Assembly (NCBI RefSeq): GCF_900100955.1
Contig: NZ_FNCC01000001.1
Span: 248,001-312,000 of the forward strand
Origin: Lentzea fradiae
GTDB taxonomy: Bacteria; Actinomycetota; Actinomycetes; Mycobacteriales; Pseudonocardiaceae
Direction: 5' to 3'
DNA length: 64,000 nucleotides
Made by a program: the position numbers and the translations under genes. The first letter of the stretch is position 1. Each line of letters starts with the position of its first letter. Of this stretch, positions 24,808 through 33,523 are shown piece by piece. The notes below the pieces were generated by a model. That model was not told the DNA's origin, searched no databases, and saw only the letters and a program-made list of their open reading frames with translations.

Positions 24808-25620
24808 ATGAACGTGAACGAGGTCCTGATGGCGCCTGGCCGGTCGAACGAACCCGATCCGGTGCGCACCCTGGCCGACGCGCTCAGCACCCTGCAGCGC
24901 AATTCCGGTCGTCCGCTGCGGTCGCTGGAACCCGAGATCCACGTCAGCGATTCGTCGCTGTCGCGCTATTTGCGCGGACACTCGGTGCCACCTTGGGATG
25001 TCGTTCGCGCGTTGTGCGTGGCGTTGAAAGCGGACCCCGTCGAATACCGGGCGCGTTGGGAGGCCGCCAATGCGATTCAGTCGCGTGCGGTGCAGGAGAA
25101 ACCGGACGTCGCGCCGTCCAGGAAGGCGAGCAGGACGGAGTGGCGGTGGGCCGCCACCGGCGGGGGTGTGGGCGCGGTCCTCGGCAGCCTGGTCACCCTG
25201 GCGGTGATCCCCGCGCCGACGTCCGGTGAGAGCGATCCGGCCGGTCCGCTGCCCATCACGACGTCCGGGCGCATCTTCGTCAGCAGGGCGACCGGCGCCT
25301 GCCTGGACCACAGCATGGAGGGTGGGCTGCGCACGTTCCCCTGCAACGGCATGAGCTACCAGCGCTGGACGGTGCGGCCCTTCGGCGAGGGCACCTACCG
25401 GATCAGCAACCACGCCACCGGCGCCTGCCTCGACCGGGGGGCCACCGGACTGCGGAGCGCGGAATGCGCCGAGACGGCGTCTCAGCAGTGGATGGTCACG
25501 GTGTCTGACGCCGCCGCCGAGGTGCGCAGGGCGGACGACGACGAGTGCCTGCACGACGACGAGGTGGGCCTGCGGCTCATCGCCTGCGACGGCGGGTCCC
25601 GCAAGCAGCGGTGGGGATGA
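24808..25620 (+). CDS. Transmembrane HTH protein with extracytoplasmic ricin-B lectin domain
   Basis: A 270-residue protein with three parts. Residues 18-90 form an XRE-like HTH (VSDSSLSRYLRGHSVPPWDVV and LCVALKADPVEYRARW). Residues 111-132 are a single TM helix (WAATGGGVGAVLGSLVTLAVI). Residues 150-270 form a ricin-type beta-trefoil with three QxW repeats (YQRWTV, SQQWMV, KQRWG) and CLD/CLH motifs. The order places the DNA-binding part inside and the putative sugar-binding part outside the cell. An alternative start is ATG 24829 behind AACGAGG. It could couple a cell-wall or glycan signal to transcription; no target is visible nearby. Confidence 0.75.
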   Translation: MNVNEVLMAPGRSNEPDPVRTLADALSTLQRNSGRPLRSLEPEIHVSDSSLSRYLRGHSVPPWDVVRALCVALKADPVEYRARWEAANAIQSRAVQEKPDVAPSRKASRTEWRWAATGGGVGAVLGSLVTLAVIPAPTSGESDPAGPLPITTSGRIFVSRATGACLDHSMEGGLRTFPCNGMSYQRWTVRPFGEGTYRISNHATGACLDRGATGLRSAECAETASQQWMVTVSDAAAEVRRADDDECLHDDEVGLRLIACDGGSRKQRWG

Positions 25621-25636
25621 CCGGCTCGCCCGTCCA

Positions 25637-25800
25637 TCAGATGATGCCGTGCCTCATCGCGTAGGCGACGGCGTGCGCGCGGTCGAGCAGCCTGACCACC
25701 TCGGGCTCACGCTCGGTGAACCCGAGGTGGTCAGGCCCTTCGCGTCGAGGACGTCGTCGTGCAGCTGCCTCAGGCCGAGCAGAACGCCCGCGACCCGGCG
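25637..25800 (-). pseudogene. Remnant of a LuxR/NarL-type response regulator
   Basis: On the minus strand the region ends with a peptide reading DRAHAVAYAMRHGII and a stop at 25637-25639, the usual C-terminus of NarL-type regulators. Before it is the start of a LuxR HTH (FTEREPEVVRLL). The recognition helix between them is missing, so the HTH is internally deleted. No receiver domain remains upstream. Confidence 0.5.
25690..25736. terminator. Hairpin between convergent genes
   Basis: GCCTGACCACCTCGGG (25690-25705) and CCCGAGGTGGTCAGGC (25721-25736) form a perfect 16-bp inverted repeat with a 15-base loop. It lies between the genes ending at 25620 (+) and 25802 (-) and inside the LuxR remnant, whose decay may have created it. 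It could stop transcription from both sides. Confidence 0.55.
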
Positions 25801-25801
25801 C

Positions 25802-26368
25802 TCAGACGGGCTGGCCGACCTCGGCGATCCTGCCGAACAGGTGGGTGGCGGGAGCGTCCGGGTCGTCGCCGTAGAAGAACTCCAGGAGCGCCTGGTGGAA
25901 CTCGGCGCGGTCCAGCCCGCCGGAGCCGTCGAGGTCGAGGGCGTCGAAGACGGCGGAGCAGTCCTCCGGCGACACGTTGCCCGCCAGACCGAAGATCTCG
26001 CGGAACTCCTCCCGGTCGATCCGGTCGTCGCCGTCGAGGTCGATCAGGTCGAAGTAGCAGTCGGCGACCGGCCCGACCTGCTGCGAGTAGAGGGACGGGT
26101 CGGCCAGCGCGCGGTGGAAGCCCTCGGTCATCTCCCGCAGGTCGACCTTGCCGTCGCCGTCCACGTCCATCGGGGCGATCACGTTGGCCCAGAACGCCGC
26201 CAGCCCCTCCGTCAGCCGGTGGGCGGTCTCCGACGCCGACGCGGCACCGCGGGCCGTCGTGAAGCGCTCGCCCATCAGCCGGACGTCCTGCACGGTGATC
26301 ACGCCGTCGCCGTCGACGTCCGCGCCCCGGAACCACTGGCGGTACTTGAGATCCTGGACTGCGGTCAT
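25802..26368 (-). CDS. Four-EF-hand calcium-binding protein
   Basis: A 188-residue cytoplasmic protein with four EF-hand loops carrying acidic ligands at the canonical positions: DVDGDGVITVQD (17-28), DVDGDGKVDLRE (68-79), DLDGDDRIDREE (110-121) and DLDGSGGLDRAE (145-156). The spacing resembles sarcoplasmic-calcium-binding/CalD-type proteins of actinomycetes, which buffer or sense calcium. The ATG at 26366-26368 is chosen because it starts 16 residues before loop 1; longer in-frame extensions contribute nothing recognisable. It is adjacent to and in the same direction as the molybdoenzyme gene, 63 bp away. Confidence 0.9.
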   Translation of the reverse strand: MTAVQDLKYRQWFRGADVDGDGVITVQDVRLMGERFTTARGAASASETAHRLTEGLAAFWANVIAPMDVDGDGKVDLREMTEGFHRALADPSLYSQQVGPVADCYFDLIDLDGDDRIDREEFREIFGLAGNVSPEDCSAVFDALDLDGSGGLDRAEFHQALLEFFYGDDPDAPATHLFGRIAEVGQPV

Positions 26369-26431
26369 GGCACGGAAAGTAGGTACGCCGTCATGGGGTG
26401 TCCAGCGGTGTACCTCGGCCGGGAGCACGGA

Positions 26432-28750
26432 TCATTCGTTCGAGTGATCGTCCGGCCGCGCGAGGCCGGGCGGGGTGAAGGCCAGCACGTCGGGCAGGGG
26501 GCCGTCGTGGCGTTCGACGTCGACGAGCACGCTGTGGGCGCTCGGGCCCTGGGACAGCCGCGAGCACGGCCGGTCCGCTGTGAGGACGTTCGGGTTGCCG
26601 TGGCGGTCCAGCGTCCCGGTCTCGCCCGGCTGGACCGGGTCCCACCACGCTCCCGTGGACAGCTGCACGACGCCCGGCATCAGGTCGTCGGACACGATCG
26701 CGCCCGCGAGGCAGCTGCCCCGGTCGTTGTGGACGCGCACGACCATGCCGCTCTCGATGCCGCGCGCCGCGGCGTCGGAACGGTTGATCGTCACGGGTTC
26801 GCGGCCGTGGATCTTCGAGCCGAGGCTGTTGCCGCCGTTGTCGTACTGGCTGTGCAGGCGTGACGCGGGCTGGTTCGAGATCAGGTGCAACGGGAACCGC
26901 TCCGCCAGACCGGCCCGCAGCCACTCCGTCGGTTCGTACCACGTCGGGTGCCCGGCGCAGTCGTCGTAGCCGAACGAGTCGATCTCCTCGGAGAAGATCT
27001 CGATCCGGCCGGACGGCGTCGCCAGCGGGAAGCCCTCCGGATCGGCGCGGAGGGCCTCGAAGCTGCCGGGGAACGGCCCGGCCGGCGCGGGCAGCTCCAC
27101 CGCGGAGCGCCGCCAGAACTCGTCGAAGTCAGGCAGGACCGCCTCATCGCCGAGCTCGGCCCTGGTCACCTCGTACAGGTGCCGCACCCACTCGGTCTCG
27201 GAACGCCCCTCCGTGAACTCCTTCTCGAACCCGAGCCGGGACGCCAGCGCGGCGAAGATCCGATGATCGGTCCGCGACTCGCCCGCCGGTTCGCGGACCT
27301 TCGGCATGGCGACGACGTGCGGGTCCGAGAACCCGGCGGCGAAGTCGTCGCGCTCCAGGCTCGTCGCGACGGGCAGGACGATGTCCGCGAACTTGGCCGT
27401 GGTGTTCCACCACGCCTCGTGCACCACCACCGTGTCGGGCCTCTGCCAGGCGCGGGTCAGCCGGTGCAGGTCCTGGTGGTGGTGGAACGGGTTCCCGCCA
27501 CACCAGTAGACGAGCCGGAGGTCGGGCAGGGTGAGGCGCATGCCGTCGTAGTCGATGACCTCACCGGGGTTCAGCAGCGCGTCGGCGATCCGCGCGACGG
27601 GGATGAAGCCGGGAACGGGGTTGGGCACCTCGGGGATCGTCGCCACGAAAGCGCGGGCGGGTGCGACACCCGTCGCGTCCATCGTCGCGTAGCCGGCGCC
27701 CCAGCCGCATCCCGGAAGTCCCATCGACCCCGACATGGCGGCCAGCACCACGGACATCCAGATGGGTTGTTCGCCGTGGTCCGCCCGCTGCACCGCGTAG
27801 TTGACCATGACGACGGAACGCCGGGAGGTGAGCCGCCGAGCGAGGTCAACGAGCACCTCGCGGCCGATGCCCGTGATCCCCGCCGCCCAGGCGGCGTCCT
27901 TCGGCACACCGTCGAGCTCGCCGAGCAGGTAGGAGGCGAAGCGGTCGAACCCGGTGCAGCAGCGGCGCAGGAAGTCCTCGTCGTGCCACCCGTTGACCAG
28001 CATCGTGTGCGCGATGCCGAGCATCGCGGCGGTGTCGGTGTTGGGGACGATCGGCAGCCACTCGGCGTCGAGGAACCCGGCGGCGTCACCGCGGATCGGA
28101 CTGACGCTCACGAACCGCACCCCGGCCTCACGGCACCGGCGTTGCAGGTCCCGGGTCTGGTGCCGGGCGAGGCCGCCGGGGTTGATCTGGCTGTTCTTGA
28201 GGGCCAGCCCGCCGAACGCCACCACCAGCTCGCAGTGCTCGGCGATCTCGTCCCACATCGGCATCCGGCTCTGGTAGCTCCACGGATGACCGCCGATCAC
28301 GTGGGGGAGGATCACCTCCAGCGCCGCGGTGCTGTAGGTGTTGCGGGAGTCGGTGTAGCCCCCTCCCAGCGCCAGGAACCGGTGGAGCTGCCCCTGTGCG
28401 TGGTGGAACCTGCCCGCGCTCGCCCACCCGTAGGACCCGCCGAACACCGCGCTGTCCCCGTGCCGCGACCGAACCCGCCGCAGCTCGTCGCTGACCAACG
28501 TGATCGCTTCGTCCCAGCTCACCTCGACGAAGCTGTCCGCACCCCTGGCCGGGGGCCTGCCGTCCAGCCACCCCTTGCGCACCGCGGGACGCAGGATGCG
28601 AGCGCTGTCCTCGGCCGCCGTCACCATCCCGGGCCCGATGGGCGAAGGCGCGGGGTCGCCGGGCGCAGGCTCGATCCGCACCAGCCGATCGGAGTCGACC
28701 ACGGCGACGAAACTGCCCCAGTGCGTCGCGACCGGCAGGCGTCGTTCCAT
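26432..28750 (-). CDS. BisC/TorZ-type molybdopterin oxidoreductase
   Basis: A 772-residue enzyme of the DMSO-reductase superfamily. It lacks the N-terminal Cys motif for an Fe-S cluster. The segment GSYGWASAGRFHHAQGQLHRFL (in parts, about residue 115) supplies the serine molybdenum ligand and defines the biotin-sulfoxide/TMAO reductase branch. The C-terminal molybdopterin-dinucleotide-binding domain includes HLISNQPASRLHSQYD and PVTINRSDAAARGI. The N-terminus MERRLPVATHWGSF has no Tat signal, so it should be cytoplasmic, as BisC is; the likely role is reduction of S- or N-oxides. The ATG at 28748-28750 is chosen on family length. Confidence 0.87.
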   Translation of the reverse strand: MERRLPVATHWGSFVAVVDSDRLVRIEPAPGDPAPSPIGPGMVTAAEDSARILRPAVRKGWLDGRPPARGADSFVEVSWDEAITLVSDELRRVRSRHGDSAVFGGSYGWASAGRFHHAQGQLHRFLALGGGYTDSRNTYSTAALEVILPHVIGGHPWSYQSRMPMWDEIAEHCELVVAFGGLALKNSQINPGGLARHQTRDLQRRCREAGVRFVSVSPIRGDAAGFLDAEWLPIVPNTDTAAMLGIAHTMLVNGWHDEDFLRRCCTGFDRFASYLLGELDGVPKDAAWAAGITGIGREVLVDLARRLTSRRSVVMVNYAVQRADHGEQPIWMSVVLAAMSGSMGLPGCGWGAGYATMDATGVAPARAFVATIPEVPNPVPGFIPVARIADALLNPGEVIDYDGMRLTLPDLRLVYWCGGNPFHHHQDLHRLTRAWQRPDTVVVHEAWWNTTAKFADIVLPVATSLERDDFAAGFSDPHVVAMPKVREPAGESRTDHRIFAALASRLGFEKEFTEGRSETEWVRHLYEVTRAELGDEAVLPDFDEFWRRSAVELPAPAGPFPGSFEALRADPEGFPLATPSGRIEIFSEEIDSFGYDDCAGHPTWYEPTEWLRAGLAERFPLHLISNQPASRLHSQYDNGGNSLGSKIHGREPVTINRSDAAARGIESGMVVRVHNDRGSCLAGAIVSDDLMPGVVQLSTGAWWDPVQPGETGTLDRHGNPNVLTADRPCSRLSQGPSAHSVLVDVERHDGPLPDVLAFTPPGLARPDDHSNE

Positions 28751-28936
28751 CACGCACCCGCTTCCCTCGGGAGAAGTCCCAGCGGGCCATGGTGGCACGG
28801 GAGCGGGCGGGGTTTCCCCGCCTCGGCACGAGCTTCATCAGGTCGGCCTACCGCGGACGCGACGTTTCGCGGAGCCGCTGCCGGAAGCGCGCGAAAACGG
28901 GAGACTCCCGGACAAGACCGTTTCGGGGGAGGCGTT

Positions 28937-29506
28937 GTGTCCGACGACCTGGGTGTGCTGACCGCGATCTACCAGTCCGATCGCACCGACCGTTCGACGA
29001 CGCTGACCGTCAGCCTCGCCACGATGGGCGCCGCCGTCACCTACCTCGTCGGCACGATCGCCTTCTACGACAAGCTGGACCTCCTCGGCTGGACGATCTG
29101 CCTGCTCCCCTTCCCGCTCGTCTGCGTCGCCGCCTTCCACGCGGTGCTGCTGAACCTCGCCGCTGTCCGGGCCCGGTCGATCCTCACTCTCGAACGGGTG
29201 CTTCTCGACCGGGTGCCGGAGGGCTCGCCGCCGGACCGCCGTGAGATCGGCGTGACCGCGAGTGAACGAGCGGGCAACCTGCACACCGCCCATCCGAGCC
29301 AGCGCGCGGCGATACTCATCGCCTATGGCGGAGTCGCGGCCACCTACCTCGGGTACGTCGTCCTGATGCTCGTCAAGGCGGCACGGCACATGTCCGGGTG
29401 GATCGCGGTCCCGGTCGTGGCCTACGTGGTGCTGCTGGTGCCGGTGGCACTCGCCTGGCGGCACAGCACGGCGAACTTCGACCTGGAGCCTGCCCGCACC
29501 CCCTGA
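28937..29506 (+). CDS. Four-TM membrane protein of the ATPase-patatin cassette
   Basis: A 189-residue protein from GTG 28937, preceded by GGGGGAGG. It has two pairs of TM helices (about 27-47, 55-78, then 128-148 and 155-174) separated by a soluble loop with SILTLERVLLDRVPEG and TASERAGNLHTAHP. The layout recalls SLATT-like or other small multi-TM effectors found in bacterial conflict systems, but I cannot assign it to a family. It lies 95 bp before the P-loop ATPase in the same direction and is divergent from bisC, so it probably belongs to the cassette. Confidence 0.68.
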   Translation: MSDDLGVLTAIYQSDRTDRSTTLTVSLATMGAAVTYLVGTIAFYDKLDLLGWTICLLPFPLVCVAAFHAVLLNLAAVRARSILTLERVLLDRVPEGSPPDRREIGVTASERAGNLHTAHPSQRAAILIAYGGVAATYLGYVVLMLVKAARHMSGWIAVPVVAYVVLLVPVALAWRHSTANFDLEPARTP

Positions 29507-29601
29507 CCCGCCTGGAATTGTTCACACGTTCGGGTGGTGCCATAGCGATTCCGCATCTGTGCGCCGGCTGCGTGCACTTGTGTCGGGTACGGGGAGGCAC
29601 C

Positions 29602-31206
29602 GTGAACGCACTGAACCGAATCCTCACCACCCGGGAACCGTTCGGGCCCGCGGACAGCGAGAGCGTCTTCGAAGCCGGCCTCGCGGGTGTGGACGAGTTG
29701 CTCGACCGTTCCAACCTGATCTACGCGCAGACCATCAGCGCGAGCCGCCCGACCTACATCATCGGCCGCAAGGGCGCGGGCAAGACCGCGTTCCTCTTCG
29801 GCTCCGCGATGAACAACAGCGTGCGAGCGTTGCGCACCGCCACCGTCTACCAGTGGATGGCGAGCGTGATCCGCTGCTGGACGGAGGTGCGCGGGCCGCT
29901 CTTCGTCGACCAGGCCGCCGACATCTGGGAGGCGGTGTTCGAGCAGGTCGCCCTGTTCCACGTGCACGACACCGCGCAGAGCGACGACCCGGTGAACGAG
30001 CTGCAGGACGTCTGGGACCACCTCGACCACCCCGAGCACACCGACGCGACCAAGATCACCGAGCGGTTCCTCGCCGAGCTGCAGCGCCGCATCGGCAACC
30101 GGGAGCTGATCGGGCTGAACGAGATCATCGGCGACGTCTCGCACGGTGGCGTCACGTTCGACCAGGCGCGCCGGGCGATGCGGGTCATCCTGCGGAAGCG
30201 GCAACAGCCGCTGGTGATCGTGATGGACAACCTGGAGGACCTGCACGCACGGCTGCCCGAGCTGCGGGACGTGCTGTCGGGCATGTTCCGGTGCGTGGGC
30301 AGGGTGATCCTCGGCAACGACGCGTTCGGCGTGCAGATCTGCCTGCCCAGCGAGCTCTTCGACCAGATCCACGAGATCTCGACCGCGCCGGAGAAGGACT
30401 TCCGGGGCAGCTACCTCACGATCTACTGGACGGCGAAGGAGCTGCTCCGGCTCGCGGACAACCGCCTGGGCCTCTACCTGCGCACGCACCACCCCGACGA
30501 GTACGAGGTGCTGCTGGCGAAAGCGGCGGGCAGGGAGGAGCCGCGCCTGCTCAGAGCCGCGCTGCCGCACCGCATGACCAGCGGGCTCGGCGCGGAGGAG
30601 GACCCGCTCGCCTACCTGCTCCGGCACACCCAGCTGCTGCCGCGCCACCTGATCGAGATCCTGAACAGCGTGTTCACCGCACCGGTGAACGGCTCGGTGC
30701 CGTGGGCCGTCACCGAGGAGGCGATCCGCGGCGGAACCCGGCGCGCGGAACGCATGGTGGTCAACGGGATCTTCGCCGCCCACCAGGCGTCGTACCCGCT
30801 GGCGCGCGAGGCGCTGGTCCGGCTGTCGGACCGGCTGGAGATCTGCTTCGCCGCCAGGGAGCTGCACCGCGTGTTCAACCGCGAGGGCATCCGCAAGGCC
30901 ACCGGGATGGAGTTCGGTGAGTTCCTGCCGATGCTGTTCACGCTGGGAGCACTGGGAGTGCGGTTCGACGAGACGGCGCGCTACAACAAGGCGCACTTCC
31001 AGTACACGTTCGACTCCAGCCTCACCGGCGAGGAGGACACCGACTACCTGTGCTTCCACCCCCTGTTCACCCGCTACCTGCACGAGCGGTCGTTGCCGAA
31101 GCTGCGCAGGAAGAACGCGAAAGCCACCTACCCGCACGGCTGCGACCCGGCGGACGAGGACTACCGGGTGTCCCTCGGGTACACCGCCGCGGCGGTGCGA
31201 GGCTGA
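29602..31206 (+). CDS. P-loop ATPase (Sll1717-family-like)
   Basis: A 534-residue protein starting at GTG 29602 behind GGGGAGG. The Walker A motif is GRKGAGKT at residues 55-62, and the Walker B-like VIVMDNLED lies at 205-213. The N-terminal context REPFGPADSES and TYIIGRKGAGKTAF resembles the P-loop family named after Sll1717, members of which occur in suspected defence loci; this match is from memory and needs a profile search. Residues 320-534 are helical, with winged-helix-like character. Its stop is one base before the patatin gene start, so the two are tightly coupled. It is probably the sensor or switch of the cassette. Confidence 0.75.
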   Translation: MNALNRILTTREPFGPADSESVFEAGLAGVDELLDRSNLIYAQTISASRPTYIIGRKGAGKTAFLFGSAMNNSVRALRTATVYQWMASVIRCWTEVRGPLFVDQAADIWEAVFEQVALFHVHDTAQSDDPVNELQDVWDHLDHPEHTDATKITERFLAELQRRIGNRELIGLNEIIGDVSHGGVTFDQARRAMRVILRKRQQPLVIVMDNLEDLHARLPELRDVLSGMFRCVGRVILGNDAFGVQICLPSELFDQIHEISTAPEKDFRGSYLTIYWTAKELLRLADNRLGLYLRTHHPDEYEVLLAKAAGREEPRLLRAALPHRMTSGLGAEEDPLAYLLRHTQLLPRHLIEILNSVFTAPVNGSVPWAVTEEAIRGGTRRAERMVVNGIFAAHQASYPLAREALVRLSDRLEICFAARELHRVFNREGIRKATGMEFGEFLPMLFTLGALGVRFDETARYNKAHFQYTFDSSLTGEEDTDYLCFHPLFTRYLHERSLPKLRRKNAKATYPHGCDPADEDYRVSLGYTAAAVRG

Positions 31207-31207
31207 C

Positions 31208-33352
31208 ATGGCGCTGGGCTACGGAGGACGCAGCCTGCCGAACGTGGGGGCCGAGTACGTCGAGGACCCGCCGGAGGGGATACGGATCGGGATCGCGTTG
31301 TCCGGCGGGGGAATCCGCTCCGCCGCGTTCAACCTCGGTGCGATGCAGGCGTTGCAGCACCGGCACGTCCTGGAGCGCGCCGACTACCTGACCGGCGTGT
31401 CGGGCGGCAACTACGTCGCGAGCGCGCTGACGATCACCGGCGCCTACAGCAATCCCGGCACCGACAACGGGAAACCCCACTGGGGCAGCGGTTCCGTCGA
31501 AGAACGCCACCTGCGCCAGCACACGAACTACCTGGCACCCGGCCGGGTCGGCAGGTTGTGGCTCGGGCTGAGCATGGTCTACGGGTTCATCCTGAACTAC
31601 CTGCCGTTCGTGCTGTGCGCGTTCATCGGCGGAAAGCTCGCGGGATGGGCGCTGAACTGGCTCGGCCAGCCACTGGAACGCCTGCGGCTCAACGGTCTCG
31701 ACCTGCCCGCGGCGCTCCCGCTGAAGGTGCTGCTGATCGGCGCGGCCGCACTGGCGGTCGTCGCCGTGCTGCTGGTGGCGTACCGCAGGTTCATCGACAT
31801 CCGCCGGTCTCCCCGCAACTACGGGGAGACGCGGTCCGAGGGCGTCGCCGCGAACCTGGTGCTGCTGGTGGGCGTGATCGCGGTGCTGCTGGTGCTGCCA
31901 CCGCTGGCGTCGCTGTACGGCAAGGTCTCCACCGCGATGATCTCCTGGCTCTTCCACGAGCCGCCGGAGGCGTTCGACACCACGCAGGGCCGCGTCGTGA
32001 TGGCCGCGGTGTGGCTGGTGCTGTCGCTGGTGCTGGCCATCGCCGCGCTCGCGCTGAGCCGCCGGTTCCGCGCCCTGCGCCTGATGCTGGTGCTGTCCGG
32101 GCTCGGCAGCGCCGGCCTGCTGCTCGTACCCCTCCTGTCGTCGCTGGAGTTCGCCGCACGGCTCGGCGTCCGCGGGACCGGCGACCTGCTCGGCGTGCTC
32201 GCCGCGACCGCCGTGGTCGTCCTGATGTCGATCAAGGTGCACAACCGCCGCTACTCGATGCACCTGTTCTACCGAGAACGGCTCAACAGCGTGTTCGCCC
32301 TGCGGCGCAAGCTGAACGAGGACGGCGACGTCGTGTGCGAGCCCATCGGGTACGACGAACGCCTCTACTTCTCCAAGATCGGGTCCAAGCTCCGCGCGAG
32401 CGGGCGCAAGATGCCCAAGCTGATCGTGTGCTGCGCGGTCAACCTCACGAGCGACGAGGTGCCGGTCGGCAGGTTCGCGGAGTCGTTCACCTTCGAGCAC
32501 GACCAGAGCGGTGGCGGCCTGTTCGGCCGTCGCGGCACCGACTGGTACGAGGAGCAGACCGGCCTGCCGGGCACGCAGCTCACCCTGCCGTCGATCATGG
32601 CCGTGTCCGGCGCCGCCCTGTCGCCGCTGATGGGCAGGTTCACCTACCCGCCGCTGCGCTTCCTGATGGCACTGACGAACGTGCGCCTCGGCGTCTGGAT
32701 CAAGAATCCCCTGCACCCGCGCTGGGAGCGCAAGCCGGAGCCGCCCCGAGGCCGGCTGGCCCGCCTGTGGGCGTCCGTCCTGGACGGCTGGCACGAGCCG
32801 GGAGCCCTCTACGTGCTGCGCGAAGCGCTGGGCGCCACCAAGTCCACCCACCGCTTCATCTACCTGACCGACGGCGGCCACTGGGAGAACACGGGTCTGG
32901 TGGAGCTGCTGCGCAGGCGCTGCACGCACGTCCTGTGCTTCGACGCGAGCAGCGACCCCACCGGAGCCGGCCTGGACATCGGCCGTGCCATCGCGCTGGC
33001 GCGCAGCGAGCTCGGCGCGGACGTCGAGCTCGACCCGCGCCCGACGATGCCGGGGGAGGACGGCATGAGCGAGCTGATGGCCGTGCGAGGCCAGGTGAGG
33101 TATCCGGACCAGGGCGGCGAGGCCAAGCTGATCTACGGCAAGGCGGTGCTCACCCGGTCCGGCAGCTGGGACCTGCACGCGTTCAAGGCGCGCGAAGGCC
33201 GGTTCCCCAACCACTCGACCAGCAAGCAGATGTTCACCGACGAGCAGTTCGAGGCGTACCGGCGTCTCGGCTACGAGGCGGGGACGCAGGCGGTGGACCT
33301 GCTGAACATCCCGGACGCCTTGCTGAGCCCGGTGCGCATCGTGCTCAGCTGA
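31208..33352 (+). CDS. Membrane-embedded patatin-like phospholipase
   Basis: A 714-residue protein. The patatin oxyanion loop SGGGIRSAAF lies at 32-41 and the nucleophile elbow GVSGG gives Ser65. The catalytic Asp is Asp555 in TDGGHWENTG. Between Ser65 and Asp555 lies an insertion with about six TM helices (roughly residues 115-345), so the catalytic domain is split around a membrane block; ordinary bacterial patatins are 280-400 residues and soluble. It should hydrolyse acyl chains of membrane lipids at the inner face. With the coupled ATPase and a 4-TM protein it forms a possible membrane-targeting effector system. Start ATG at 31208. Confidence 0.85.
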   Translation: MALGYGGRSLPNVGAEYVEDPPEGIRIGIALSGGGIRSAAFNLGAMQALQHRHVLERADYLTGVSGGNYVASALTITGAYSNPGTDNGKPHWGSGSVEERHLRQHTNYLAPGRVGRLWLGLSMVYGFILNYLPFVLCAFIGGKLAGWALNWLGQPLERLRLNGLDLPAALPLKVLLIGAAALAVVAVLLVAYRRFIDIRRSPRNYGETRSEGVAANLVLLVGVIAVLLVLPPLASLYGKVSTAMISWLFHEPPEAFDTTQGRVVMAAVWLVLSLVLAIAALALSRRFRALRLMLVLSGLGSAGLLLVPLLSSLEFAARLGVRGTGDLLGVLAATAVVVLMSIKVHNRRYSMHLFYRERLNSVFALRRKLNEDGDVVCEPIGYDERLYFSKIGSKLRASGRKMPKLIVCCAVNLTSDEVPVGRFAESFTFEHDQSGGGLFGRRGTDWYEEQTGLPGTQLTLPSIMAVSGAALSPLMGRFTYPPLRFLMALTNVRLGVWIKNPLHPRWERKPEPPRGRLARLWASVLDGWHEPGALYVLREALGATKSTHRFIYLTDGGHWENTGLVELLRRRCTHVLCFDASSDPTGAGLDIGRAIALARSELGADVELDPRPTMPGEDGMSELMAVRGQVRYPDQGGEAKLIYGKAVLTRSGSWDLHAFKAREGRFPNHSTSKQMFTDEQFEAYRRLGYEAGTQAVDLLNIPDALLSPVRIVLS

Positions 33353-33465
33353 CGCGCGGACCAGCCGCCCCCGACCGCTGACGGCACAGCCATTCCACAC
33401 CGTTGGGCCATCCGGGTGCCCTGGTTGCCGCGGGTCCATTACCGCCCCCTTACGGGACGCGTCCG

Positions 33466-33491
33466 ACGACCGTATGTGGCCATACGGTCGT
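33466..33491. promoter_or_regulatory. Palindrome upstream of aquaporin gene
   Basis: ACGACCGTATG (33466-33476) and CATACGGTCGT (33481-33491) are perfect 11-bp inverted repeats separated by TGGC. The element ends 32 bp before the aquaporin ATG. It is more likely an operator than a terminator, since no U-tract follows and it lies in the promoter/leader region. Confidence 0.6.
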
Positions 33492-33523
33492 GTCGCCGCC
33501 GCCCGAGGAAAGGGGTTCACCTC

